Of a DNA stretch of 64,000 nt, positions 51,566 through 60,373 are shown piece after piece. This stretch comes from Ruminococcus sp. UBA7158 (GTDB lineage Bacteria > Bacillota > Clostridia > Oscillospirales > Ruminococcaceae), in assembly GCA_002491605.1 (NCBI GenBank), contig DKWG01000066.1, forward strand, positions 1-64,000, given 5' to 3'. Made by a program: the position numbers and the translations under genes. Position 1 is the first letter of the stretch; each line of letters opens with the position of its first letter. Under the pieces are notes generated by a model. It was not told the DNA's origin. It worked only from the letters and a program-made list of their open reading frames with translations, and did no database searches.

Positions 51566-52255
51566 TTATGAAAAAATATCTCCTGATTCAGTTAAAATCT
51601 TTGTGCGATTTATACATATTTTATCGAACTCAAATCCGCAAAACGTCTCAAACGCCGTCGACACCGAAACTATGTTCAACGAATGCTTAATTCCGGCAGG
51701 AAGTCTGAGGCTTATATAAGCGTGCCCATCCGAATCACGGCTTTCTAAAACGTTTATATCGGGTTTAATATCAATAGTGACTACGGTCTTTTTCATATTG
51801 ACCTTGCAGCGCTTTTCAATGAGAATTTCATCCTGCGCCATAAAGCTGTTGAACAGCGACAGCACATCGTCCGCCGATCTGTCGCCGTAAAACTCCAAGG
51901 TATATTCGCAGGCGCCGATTTCGGTGTGCTTTGTTTTCGGCTCATACAGTGTGACAATTTCCAGTCCCTCGGGAAGTGCCTTATTTAATCTGACCTTTAT
52001 ATCCTCATAATCGGGCTCTCCTGCGCTCATGTCGACTCCGAAATCCATCAGCTCGCAGTCGCTCGACACTCCTAAGGAAAGCGGAAGTGAAAACATCAAA
52101 TAGACATGAGGATTATATCCCTTTGTAAACCAAACCGGAAGCTTTGCTCGCTTAAAGGTTCGCTGCATAACACGCATCAAATCAAGGTGCGATATATAAA
52201 TAGCTCTTCCGGTCTTTTTAAAGACCGCCCTTATGTCATAATAATCCTTTACCAC
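51566..52255 (-). CDS. TIGR03936/DUF2344-family radical SAM-associated protein
   Basis: About 229 residues from GTG at 52255, which has GGAGGT seven bases upstream inside the end of the preceding gene. Family blocks: RAVFKKTGRAIYISHLDLMRVMQRTFKRAKLPVWFTKGYNPHVYLMFSLPLSLGVSSDCELMDF. The protein always pairs with a TIGR03960 radical SAM enzyme, either fused or adjacent; here the genes overlap by 20 bases. Exact function unknown; the pair is linked to tRNA or ribosome-related loci. Confidence 0.88.
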   Translation of the reverse strand: MVKDYYDIRAVFKKTGRAIYISHLDLMRVMQRTFKRAKLPVWFTKGYNPHVYLMFSLPLSLGVSSDCELMDFGVDMSAGEPDYEDIKVRLNKALPEGLEIVTLYEPKTKHTEIGACEYTLEFYGDRSADDVLSLFNSFMAQDEILIEKRCKVNMKKTVVTIDIKPDINVLESRDSDGHAYISLRLPAGIKHSLNIVSVSTAFETFCGFEFDKICINRTKILTESGDIFS

Positions 52256-54086
52256 AGTATGTACCTCCGCACTCCTTTTTAACTCCGCAGCCCGAGCATT
52301 TTTGAGCACAGTTGGGCGTTGTTATCGCCTCGTGTGCCTTTTTGTTCTCGGATATTAAAAATCTCTTTGAAATGTAGTAATCAAGATGATCCCAGGGCAT
52401 AACCTCGTCATACTCACGCTTACGGCAGGCGTAAAACTCCATGTCCAATCCGCATTCCTTAAAAGCTTCAACCCAGTTGTCGAAGTTGAAGTGCTCAGTC
52501 CAGCCGTCAAAGGTGCAGCCCTTTTTCCACGCTTTATATATCGCTTCGGACGTCCTGCGGTCTCCTCTTGCTAAAACTGCTTCGAGTAGGCTGACTCTGT
52601 AGTCGTGATAGGAAAGCTTTATATGCTTTGATTTAAAGCTTTGCGTCAACAAATCGTGACGGTGCTTAACAGTTTCGCTTGTTATCTGCGGTTCAAATTC
52701 AAACGGCGTAAAAGGCTTCGGAACAAATGTCGCAACCGAAACTGATATACTCAAGAATTTGCCCTTTGTTCCCCTGTTTATTTCATAGAACAAATCGGAT
52801 ATCTTTCTCACAAGGGCTACTATTCCCAGTATGTCTTCATCGGTTTCCGTTGGATGACCCATCATAAAGTAAAGCTTAACGGTTGAATATCCGCCGATAA
52901 ACGCCAGCTTGCAGGTTGAAAGTATTTCCTCCTCGGATATATTTTTGTTGATAACGTCACGCAGACGCTGAGTACCTGCTTCTGCTGCAAAGGTAAGTCC
53001 TGATTTTCTCACCCTGTTTATCTTTTCAAGTATTTCCTCGCTGAAATTGTCAACTCTCAAGGACGGCAGTGAAAGGCTTACCTTTTCCGACTCGGTATAG
53101 TCAACAAGCTTGCTCAAAAGCTCCTCTATTTCGGGATGGTCGCTTGTCGACAGTGATGAAAGTGATACCTCCTCATAGCCTGTCTGCTCGCAAAGAGCCT
53201 TAGTCTGTCTGGCTATGGTGTCGACGCTTTTTTCTCTGAACGGGCGGTAGATATACCCTGCCTGACAGAACCTGCAGCCCCTTATACAGCCTCTTAACAC
53301 CTCGACAACCGCTCTGTCGTGAACAATATCCGTAAACGGAACGACAAAGCTGTCAGGATAATAAACCTTGTCAAAGTCCTTGATTATCCTCTTTTTTATC
53401 GGCATGGGTGCGCCGCTGTGAGGTATCACCGACTTGACTGTGCCGTCAGGATTATATGCAACATCATAAAACTTAGGCACATATATGCCCTCTATTTCAG
53501 AAGCTTCAGCTAAAAACTCCGACTTTGATTTTCCGAGCTTTTTCATCTCGGCGTATAAGTCCATAAGCTCAAGGTTGACCTCTTCGCCCTCGCCCAAAAT
53601 GAACAGGTCAAAAAACTCTGCAAGCGGCTCGGGGTTGCACACGCACGGTCCCCCGGCAACAACTATAGGGTCAGTTTCAGAGCGTTCGCTTGCTCTGACG
53701 TTCAGTCCTGCAAGGTCGAGCATATTCAAAACGTTTGTATAGCTCAGCTCATACTGCATTGTAAAGCCTATAAAGTCAAACTCCTTTATCGGGTCTAAGC
53801 TCTCGAGGGCGTAAAGCGGAATATCGTTTTCACGCATCAGCTTTTCAAAGTCCTTATCGGGAGCAAAAACTCTTTCGCACCAGAAGTTTTCACGCTGATT
53901 TTTAAGACCGTACAAAATCTTCATGCCGAGATGGCTCATTCCCACTTCATATGTATCGGGGAAGCAAAAAGCAAATCTGACGTCAATTTTTGACTTGTCC
54001 TTGACAACGCTTCCGACCTCCCCGCCTATATATCTTGACGGCTTGTTTGAGCGAAGCGCAAGCTTTTCTATCTTTGTTTTTAACAT
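52236..54086 (-). CDS. B12-binding-domain radical SAM protein (TIGR03960 family)
   Basis: A 616-residue protein. An N-terminal cobalamin-binding-like domain (FAFCFPDTYEVGMSHLGMKILYGL) precedes a radical SAM core with cluster ligands in VLRGCIRGCRFCQAGYIYRP (CX3CX2C). A cysteine-rich end (CAQKCSGCGVKKECGGTYC) may bind a second cluster. The reaction is unknown; the family is widespread in Firmicutes. AAAGGG precedes the ATG. Its 3' end carries the ribosome site for its partner gene. Confidence 0.9.
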   Translation of the reverse strand: MLKTKIEKLALRSNKPSRYIGGEVGSVVKDKSKIDVRFAFCFPDTYEVGMSHLGMKILYGLKNQRENFWCERVFAPDKDFEKLMRENDIPLYALESLDPIKEFDFIGFTMQYELSYTNVLNMLDLAGLNVRASERSETDPIVVAGGPCVCNPEPLAEFFDLFILGEGEEVNLELMDLYAEMKKLGKSKSEFLAEASEIEGIYVPKFYDVAYNPDGTVKSVIPHSGAPMPIKKRIIKDFDKVYYPDSFVVPFTDIVHDRAVVEVLRGCIRGCRFCQAGYIYRPFREKSVDTIARQTKALCEQTGYEEVSLSSLSTSDHPEIEELLSKLVDYTESEKVSLSLPSLRVDNFSEEILEKINRVRKSGLTFAAEAGTQRLRDVINKNISEEEILSTCKLAFIGGYSTVKLYFMMGHPTETDEDILGIVALVRKISDLFYEINRGTKGKFLSISVSVATFVPKPFTPFEFEPQITSETVKHRHDLLTQSFKSKHIKLSYHDYRVSLLEAVLARGDRRTSEAIYKAWKKGCTFDGWTEHFNFDNWVEAFKECGLDMEFYACRKREYDEVMPWDHLDYYISKRFLISENKKAHEAITTPNCAQKCSGCGVKKECGGTYCGKGLL

Positions 54087-54241
54087 CCTTATATTATCCC
54101 TTTCCGATTGAAAGTAATCGCTTTATTTTTACAACGCACTTTATATTAATTCAATTTATAATTACTGTTATGTGCAGGCTTCAGGTCATAAAATGCACAA
54201 ATGCTTTAAGTATTATATCAGATAATATTCGAAAGCGCAAC

Positions 54242-54805
54242 TCATTCCAGCAAATCGGATAAAATGATAAAGGAAAGCACAATGACCTTAGAAGCGCAAA
54301 TGCTCGTGCCGGACCAAACAGCCGCAATTACTGTAAATGCGATAAATGATATCGACGTTATTCTTGAGATGACGCTCAGAGCCCTGACGCCGCTCGGAAA
54401 AACCGCAGACAGTATCTTTCCGCCGTCGAAATAATCAATCGGCAAAAGATTAAAAGCTGCAATAGCGGCATTAACTGCGCATGAAAGCGTATCATTAATT
54501 AAACCGAACACTACAGACATTGCGATATTCACGGCACAGCCTGCAAAGTATACAACAAGCCTTTGAGATATCGGCAGCATATCCACTCCGTCGGCGCAAA
54601 TTCTTATTCCTCCGCCGTAAAAGGATATTTCACTTATTTGAACGCCGAAAATGCGCATAGCAGCCAAATGCGACAGCTCATGAAGAATACAAAACCAAAG
54701 GCACAGTATCGTTATGCGGTCGTAATACATTGCGTTTACGGCTATTAAAAACAAAAAGCTAAAGCAAAGGCTAATTTTAAGCTTAGAAATACAAACAGTC
54801 AGCAT
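54242..54805 (-). CDS. M50-type intramembrane metalloprotease (SpoIVFB-like)
   Basis: A 187-residue membrane protein. The zinc motif HEXXH is in CILHELSHLAAMRIFG and the third ligand in LLPIDYFDGGKIL (NxxPxxxxDGG). Four to six membrane helices. SpoIVFB is the mother-cell protease that matures pro-sigma-K; short relatives with only the core, like this one, exist in many Clostridia and may have other substrates. No spoIVFA is adjacent. Weak ribosome site. Confidence 0.78.
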   Translation of the reverse strand: MLTVCISKLKISLCFSFLFLIAVNAMYYDRITILCLWFCILHELSHLAAMRIFGVQISEISFYGGGIRICADGVDMLPISQRLVVYFAGCAVNIAMSVVFGLINDTLSCAVNAAIAAFNLLPIDYFDGGKILSAVFPSGVRALSVISRITSISFIAFTVIAAVWSGTSICASKVIVLSFIILSDLLE

Positions 54806-54946
54806 ACTTTATTTTATTAGCGCTTGGGACAAAGTATTACCGCAAAAAAATCGGCAAACCGTCTTTTCAATTATCTGTTTTAATGGTATAATAAGCTATA
54901 ATGATGATTATTCAAATATAAACTAATATTTCACGGAGGTAACGAG

Positions 54947-55855
54947 ATGAAAACTGCCGCCAAGCCGTCGAAGAAAATAAGCGGACTTATATCCGAGCTT
55001 AAAAAGCTGAAATGGCAAAACTTTATCCTTTTGACCATAGCCGGTCTGATTAACTCAATAGGCGTAACGGTGTTCTTAGCGCCCGTAAAGCTATATGACA
55101 GCGGCATTTCAGGCACTTCCATGCTGTTGTCGCAGATAACGCCTGAGTGGCTTTCGCTTTCGTTCTTCCTTCTCATACTGAACATACCGCTGTTCTTGTT
55201 CGGATTAAAGCGTCAGGGAGTTGTTTTTACCGCATATGCTGTATACGCCGTCGCCGTTTATTCCTTTTTCGCATGGATGATAACAAACGTTTTGCCTATT
55301 GATTTAAGCTCGTCGCCGTTTGCCGGAACAGATTTGCTGCTGTGCGCTTTGTTCGGAGGATTTATTTCCGGCGTCGGAAGCGGACTTACAATTCGCTTCG
55401 GCGGCGCTATCGACGGCATAGAGGTTATGGCTGTCATATTCGCAAAAAAGCTCGGGCTGACCGTCGGCACGTTTGTAATGAGCTATAACGTTGTTTTATA
55501 CATTATCTGCGGCTTGGTTCTGAAAAGCTGGATTCTCCCCCTTTACTCCATTATTACATACGGTGCGGCGCTCAAAACTGTCGACTTTATAGTCGAGGGC
55601 TTAGACCGTTCAAAGGCGGCGACGATAATCACCGGCAAACCAAACGAGGTGTGCCGTGCCCTGTCTTTAGAATTTGAATGCGGTATAACCACCATGCAGG
55701 CTCACGGATTTTATTCCAACAGCGAAAAGACCATGGTTTATATCGTTGTAAACCGTTTTCAGGTCGGAAAAATGAAGCAAATCGTGCATGACAACGACCC
55801 AAGAGCATACATATCGATTTCGGAGGTAGCAGACGTCTACAAATCTAATATTTAG
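54947..55855 (+). CDS. YitT-family membrane protein
   Basis: A 302-residue protein with five to six helices in its first 200 residues (for example LLTIAGLINSIGVTVFLAPVKLYDSGISGTSML, and GVGSGLTIRFGGAIDGIEVMAVIFAKKLGLTVG) and a cytoplasmic DUF2179 domain at the end (RSKAATIITGKPNEVCRALSLEFECGITTMQAHGFYS). Transport role suspected, substrate unknown. GGAGG precedes the ATG. Singleton gene, divergent from the M50 gene. Confidence 0.9.
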   Translation: MKTAAKPSKKISGLISELKKLKWQNFILLTIAGLINSIGVTVFLAPVKLYDSGISGTSMLLSQITPEWLSLSFFLLILNIPLFLFGLKRQGVVFTAYAVYAVAVYSFFAWMITNVLPIDLSSSPFAGTDLLLCALFGGFISGVGSGLTIRFGGAIDGIEVMAVIFAKKLGLTVGTFVMSYNVVLYIICGLVLKSWILPLYSIITYGAALKTVDFIVEGLDRSKAATIITGKPNEVCRALSLEFECGITTMQAHGFYSNSEKTMVYIVVNRFQVGKMKQIVHDNDPRAYISISEVADVYKSNI

Positions 55856-55870
55856 CTTTCATATCGACAA

Positions 55871-55906
55871 AAGTGCCGCTCAGGAATCAACCACCGAGCG
55901 GCGCTT
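55871..55906. terminator. Terminator between yitT-like gene and uxaC
   Basis: AAGTGCCGCTC (55871-55881) / GAGCGGCGCTT (55896-55906) with one G-T pair, between convergent genes, with TTTT on the minus side. Confidence 0.6.
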
Positions 55907-55941
55907 TATGCACATATTAAATTACAAAGCCTTTATCGGTA

Positions 55942-57342
55942 TTACTCCAAGCCGAAGTATTTAGCTGCGTTGTTATAAGAAATACCGCTTACGATCTCGC
56001 CTAACATCTTCTCGTCTGCCGGATATTCGCCGTTTTCAACCCAATCGCCTATGAGATTGCACAATATTCTTCTGAAATACTCATGGCGTGTGTAGGACAA
56101 GAAGCTTCTTGAATCGGTGAGCATTCCGACAAAATTGCCCAGTATCGAAAGGTTGGCTAATGACCTAAGCTGAGCCTCCATGCCTGATTTTGTATCCTGG
56201 AACCACCATGCCGAGCCGTGCTGGATTTTGCCCATTGCCTGAGTTCCCTGGAAGCTTCCGATAACGGTGTCTATCATGGCGTTGTCGTTGGGGTTCAGCG
56301 AATAAACAATTGTTTTGGGCAGCCTGTTATCCACATCGAGAGCGTTCAAAAATGCCGCAAGCTCGTTTGAGCATTCAATTTCCGATATGCAGTCAAAACC
56401 CGTGTCCGGACCGAGCTGATTATAAAGACGGGTATTTGTATTTCTCTGGGCACCGTAGTGAAGCTGCATGACGACTCCGAGCCTTGAATACTCCCTGCCC
56501 ATATGAACTAAAATTGCCGTTTTATACTTCTTAGCTTCCTCTAAGGTCACGCTTTCGCCGCTCATCGCCTTTTTAAAGATCTCGTTTACCTCGGCGTCGC
56601 TCGCAGGCGAATATACCATATAGTCAAGACCGTGGTCGGACGCCTTACAGCCCAGCTCGCAGAAGAATTCAAGGCGTTTTGTGAGTGCAGACTTAACATC
56701 GTCCGCTGATTCTATATTCATTTTTGCGGTCTCAGCCAGAAGATTTATATATTCTGCAAAGCCGCTTTTATCTATATTAACGGCTTTATCGGGTCTGAAC
56801 GACGGCAGAACCTTAGTTTCAAAGGACTTATCGTCCCTGAGCTTTATATGCCACTCCAAGCTGTCGGCAGGGTCGTCGGTTGTGCCTATCATCTTGACAT
56901 TTGATTTTTTAATTATTTCACGTGCGCTCATGCTGCTTGACTTGAGCTTTTCGTTGCACAGCTCGTATACATGGCTCGCAGTGTCGGCATTCAGGATTCC
57001 GTCATAGTCAAAATATCTTTTCAGCTCGAGATGAGTCCAGTGGAACATCGGATTGCCTATAGCCTTCGGGAGTGCCTGTGCAAAGCGCAGGAATTTAGTG
57101 TAATCGTCTGCCGAGCCGGTTATTTCCTCCTCCGGCACACCGTTTGAGCGAATCAAACGCCACTTATAATGGTCGCCGCCCAGCCATATTTCGGTTATGC
57201 TCGAAAAGCGCTTGTCCTCATATATTTCTTTGGGGCTTATGTGACAGTGGTAGTCAATAATCGGCATACCCTCGGCGTATTTTTTATAAAGCATTTTTGC
57301 AGTCTGCGTTTTCAGCAGAAAATCATCGTTGATAAAAGACAT
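55942..57342 (-). CDS. uxaC: Glucuronate isomerase
   Basis: About 466 residues, converting glucuronate to fructuronate (or galacturonate to tagaturonate) for hexuronate breakdown. Motifs: IDYHCHISPKEIYED (His-x-His metal site), MIGTTDDPADSLEWH, LVHMGREYSRLGVVMQLHYGAQRNTNTR. The ATG at 57342 has AAGGAG upstream. No other hexuronate gene is next to it. It may deal with uronic acids released from xylan or similar polymers, a possible tie to the GH98 locus. Confidence 0.94.
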   Translation of the reverse strand: MSFINDDFLLKTQTAKMLYKKYAEGMPIIDYHCHISPKEIYEDKRFSSITEIWLGGDHYKWRLIRSNGVPEEEITGSADDYTKFLRFAQALPKAIGNPMFHWTHLELKRYFDYDGILNADTASHVYELCNEKLKSSSMSAREIIKKSNVKMIGTTDDPADSLEWHIKLRDDKSFETKVLPSFRPDKAVNIDKSGFAEYINLLAETAKMNIESADDVKSALTKRLEFFCELGCKASDHGLDYMVYSPASDAEVNEIFKKAMSGESVTLEEAKKYKTAILVHMGREYSRLGVVMQLHYGAQRNTNTRLYNQLGPDTGFDCISEIECSNELAAFLNALDVDNRLPKTIVYSLNPNDNAMIDTVIGSFQGTQAMGKIQHGSAWWFQDTKSGMEAQLRSLANLSILGNFVGMLTDSRSFLSYTRHEYFRRILCNLIGDWVENGEYPADEKMLGEIVSGISYNNAAKYFGLE

Positions 57343-57485
57343 ATATTGTCGCTCCTTATATGTGATGTTAATATGATTATACACTCAAAGCTTTGAACTT
57401 TCAATAGACGATTCTATTTTTTGATAGACAAAATTCCTGCAATAGTATATAATGCTTATAGAAAAATCAGTAATAAAATATTTAT

Positions 57486-58211
57486 ATGAAAAGAGGACGG
57501 TTCAGTCAGACTGAACTAAAAGCTATCATGGAAAACAATCACGACGGTCACCGCCAACGGCTCAGATCGGAATTCTTAACCAACGGTCTCAACTCGCTGC
57601 CGCCTCAAAGAGTGTTGGAAATGCTCTTATTTTACTCAATACCGAGATCTGATACCTATCCTATCGCCTGCAGGCTCATCGAGCGCTTCGGCAGCATTCA
57701 AAATGTGTTTTCAGCCGACTGTGATGAGCTGAAGCAGGTAAAGGGCATAAGCGACAGCTCCGCTGTGCTTATAAAGTTTGCCGCATCGCTTATGAATTAC
57801 AAGTACCACGATCCCATAATAGGCGAAGAAATAAAAAACATCAACGACCTGCTCCGTGTATTTAAAAAGCTCTTTACTTCAATTGAACAGGAGCAGGTAA
57901 GGCTTCTTTGCATTGACGAAAATCTGCGAATTGCCGATAACATTCATTTAGCCAACGGCGGCGCATCATCTGTGAGCTTTGACCCAAACGATGTTTTGCA
58001 GTGCGTAAAAAAGTCGAAATGCAGATTCTGCGCTATCGGTCACAATCATCCGAACGCTTCATGCGAACCGTCTAAGGAGGACGTCGAAGCGACAAACCGC
58101 CTTAAAAGAATGCTTGAACAAAACGGCTGCACTCTGCTTGAGCATATCATAATCGGCAACGACGGCGAAAGCTCAGTCATGCGAGGAGACGTCAGATATC
58201 TGTTTGTGTGA
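57486..58211 (+). CDS. radC: RadC-family JAB/MPN-domain protein
   Basis: A 241-residue protein. N-terminal helix-hairpin-helix-like part (ALLFYSIPRSDTYPIACRLIERFGSI..LKQVKGIS), then the JAMM metalloprotease-like domain with the metal set in GHNHPNASCEPSKEDVEAT (H-x-H, later S and D). The historic DNA-repair role is doubtful. The ATG at 57486 has almost no ribosome site; an ATG at 57528 is an alternative. Divergent from uxaC. Confidence 0.9.
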   Translation: MKRGRFSQTELKAIMENNHDGHRQRLRSEFLTNGLNSLPPQRVLEMLLFYSIPRSDTYPIACRLIERFGSIQNVFSADCDELKQVKGISDSSAVLIKFAASLMNYKYHDPIIGEEIKNINDLLRVFKKLFTSIEQEQVRLLCIDENLRIADNIHLANGGASSVSFDPNDVLQCVKKSKCRFCAIGHNHPNASCEPSKEDVEATNRLKRMLEQNGCTLLEHIIIGNDGESSVMRGDVRYLFV

Positions 58212-58261
58212 TTATTCATAATTTTTTCTTAAAAATCAGTGCATTTTTTGTTGTGTTTTCG

Positions 58262-58560
58262 GAGAAATATGTTATAATAGCCGTAAACGGCTATTATAAT
58301 TATTTAAATGTGCCATTTTCTCGCCGCTAAAGCGGCAACCGAAAATGATGCACAATTATATCATAACGCTTTGCTTTCATGATATAATGACTTGGAGCTT
58401 ATAGCTCCGAGTCTGAAAGTACCGCCGTCATGGCGAAGCGTTAGCGTCGTTTTAGAATGCAAACGCATTTTTTCGGCTTGTGCGATTGTTATGAATTAAG
58501 CGTGCCGTTTTCCGACTGCTGATTCGGCAACGAGAATTTTTCACGGTCTCATATAAGGTA
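58262..58560 (+). repeat. Dispersed intergenic repeats, copies B and D in tandem
   Basis: Copy B: TTGTGT-N16-TATAAT at 58253-58280, then AGCCGT-AA-ACGGCT, TATTTAAA, the GCCGCT/AGCGGC hairpin (58323-58336), ending TGATATAAT (58380-58388). Copy D follows: a GGAGC/GCTCC hairpin, then GAATTAAGCGTGCCGTTTTCC near 58495-58520. Bases 58212-58693 hold these repeats and no gene. Confidence 0.55.
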
Positions 58561-58705
58561 AAGCTTAGATTTCATTTATATTTATATCAATACTCAATAA
58601 TCATTTTTGTGCAGCGTTACGCACAAGGCTTTCCCTGCCGTTTGTATGGCGTGAAAACATAAACCGCCGAAAGCTTAGCTTTGCTAAGGAGGAATGATTA
58701 AAAAC

Positions 58706-59566
58706 ATGGATTTTCGATATGAAGACTGGAGCGAGGGCACTGCTACATACGGCATTGTCGCCTTCTACAGTGTTGATGTGCATACAATCACTCACATTCA
58801 AAGCCAGGTCGAGCTGATACTTGTTGAAAAGGGCAGCTTAAGGGCAAAGGTAAGCGGTCATGAGTTCACCGTTGACGAAGGAAACGGTCTGCTGATATGT
58901 CCCCATGTGCTGCATCAGTACTCACCCGTAAGCGAGGGAACCGTTGTCAGCACATTTATATTCAGCACAGAGTTTTTGAGCGACTTCAAGGCGTTTTTTG
59001 AGAGCGGAAACGTGCCGTTTGTAAAATACAAAAAAGATAAATGTCCTGAATTTGCACGAAATCAAACAAAATACCTTATAGATTTCTCCCATAACTACAG
59101 CTTCGGAAAAACTGTTATGAAGGGACTGCTTACCGCTTTTCTTTCCGGAATTATGCCGGCATACTCGGGCGGTGAATTTGAAGAGCACAGAGAAAAGGCG
59201 TCGAATTTTGAAATATGCCGACAGCTGCTATTGTATATAGACAACAACATATCTCAGGATTTGTCCCTCGAGAAAATATCCAAGGCATTAAATATCGTGC
59301 CTTCCTATGTCTCAACTGTTTTTTCAAGGAATTTTAATACTTCACTTAATTCGTACATTGCCAGAAAGCGTGTTTCATGCGCCAAGCTGCTTTTAATCAA
59401 TTCGCAGAAAACTATAACTGAAATCGCCTTTGAATCCGGCTTTTCCAGTATCCGCAGCTTCAACCGCAGATTTAAGGACCGTGAGGGCTTAACGCCCAGC
59501 GAATACAGAGAATCGTTTATGCAATTGCCTAAAGACAATGCAGGCGAAGAGAATACGGCGCAATAG
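58706..59566 (+). CDS. AraC-family transcriptional regulator
   Basis: About 286 residues. N-terminal cupin sensor domain (QVELILVEKGSLRAKVSGHEFTVDEGNGLLICPHVLHQY), C-terminal double helix-turn-helix (LSLEKISKALNIVPSYVSTVFSRNFNTSLNSYIARKRVSCAK, then TITEIAFESGFSSIRSFNRRFKDREGLTPSEYR). AAGGAGG lies one base before the ATG at 58694 and 13 before that at 58706; the second is preferred. Ligand and targets unknown. Surrounded by the dispersed repeats upstream and a terminator downstream. Confidence 0.88.
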   Translation: MDFRYEDWSEGTATYGIVAFYSVDVHTITHIQSQVELILVEKGSLRAKVSGHEFTVDEGNGLLICPHVLHQYSPVSEGTVVSTFIFSTEFLSDFKAFFESGNVPFVKYKKDKCPEFARNQTKYLIDFSHNYSFGKTVMKGLLTAFLSGIMPAYSGGEFEEHREKASNFEICRQLLLYIDNNISQDLSLEKISKALNIVPSYVSTVFSRNFNTSLNSYIARKRVSCAKLLLINSQKTITEIAFESGFSSIRSFNRRFKDREGLTPSEYRESFMQLPKDNAGEENTAQ

Positions 59567-59595
59567 CTTATTATTTCATCTGTCGCGAGATAATA

Positions 59596-59641
59596 CAAAA
59601 GTAAAACATCGAAGTCAAAATGCCTCGATGTTTTACTTTTG
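59596..59641. terminator. Bidirectional terminator
   Basis: Perfect 17-bp inverted repeat (59596-59612 with 59625-59641) with A/T-rich ends giving T-rich tails both ways, between the convergent AraC and YfcE-type genes. Confidence 0.75.
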
Positions 59642-59653
59642 TCCTAATAATAA

Positions 59654-60202
59654 TCAAACGGTAAGCCTTTTTTCCATATAGCTTTGACCGCTCATGTCCT
59701 TCCATACAGCCGTGCCGTCCTCGATGATAATATAACCGTGCAGACTTTCCTCCTTCGGAATAGACACTGAACCGGGATTTATAAACGTTATCCCCTTTTC
59801 GGTTGAGAACATCGGCACATGGGTGTGTCCGCTCGCCATTATATCTCCGGGGTGCATCGGCAAGGGATTTTGCTTTGAATAAATATGTCCGTGCGTGCAG
59901 TATATCGTCCTGCCGTCAAAGAACAAAGCTGCCGTATCACTTTGAACGGGAAAATCAAGAACCATCGAATCCACCTCTGAGTCGCAGTTTCCTCTGACGC
60001 AGATTATGCTTTCCGAAATTGAATTAAGCATTTCGGCGACAGCCTTCGGATTGTATTCCTTCGGTAAAGCATTTCTCGGACCGTGATATAAAATATCGCC
60101 CAGCAGAACAAGCTTTTGCGGCTTTTCAATTTCAAATCTTTTAATAAGCTCAGAGCAGTAAAACGCCGAGCCATGAATATCAGACGCAAGCATTAGCTTC
60201 AT
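59654..60202 (-). CDS. YfcE-type phosphodiesterase
   Basis: A 182-residue metallophosphoesterase. Motifs: MLASDIHGS (Asp8, His10), LLGDILYHG, VRGNCDSEVD, TVYCTHGH, SGHTHVP. YfcE/MJ0936-like enzymes hydrolyse phosphodiesters in vitro; the cell substrate is unknown. GGAGAGG precedes the ATG. Single gene behind the promoter at 60307-60335. Confidence 0.92.
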   Translation of the reverse strand: MKLMLASDIHGSAFYCSELIKRFEIEKPQKLVLLGDILYHGPRNALPKEYNPKAVAEMLNSISESIICVRGNCDSEVDSMVLDFPVQSDTAALFFDGRTIYCTHGHIYSKQNPLPMHPGDIMASGHTHVPMFSTEKGITFINPGSVSIPKEESLHGYIIIEDGTAVWKDMSGQSYMEKRLTV

Positions 60203-60306
60203 AGTAAGCCTCTCCTATTAGTAAATTTAACGAATTTAAAAGCCGAAAACTATTAAAGTTGTACATACAACAAATCCTCAGCGGCTTTACATTCCGTATT
60301 TAAAGT

Positions 60307-60335
60307 ATTATAATCAAATTATTGACATAAGTCAA
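60307..60335 (-). promoter_or_regulatory. Promoter of the YfcE-type gene
   Basis: TTGACT (60330-60335), 17-base spacer, TATAAT (60307-60312) on the minus strand. The -35 is embedded in a TTGAC-N4-GTCAA inverted repeat. Confidence 0.7.
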
Positions 60336-60373
60336 CGTCACGCATAACGCGGCGCTTGATTGGAGGGACTTTT

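Noticed and set aside
60322..60335. TTGAC-N4-GTCAA inverted repeat as a MarR-type operator for the MATE gene
   Set aside because: One arm is the -35 box of the YfcE-type promoter on the minus strand, which explains it better; no regulator gene supports an operator.
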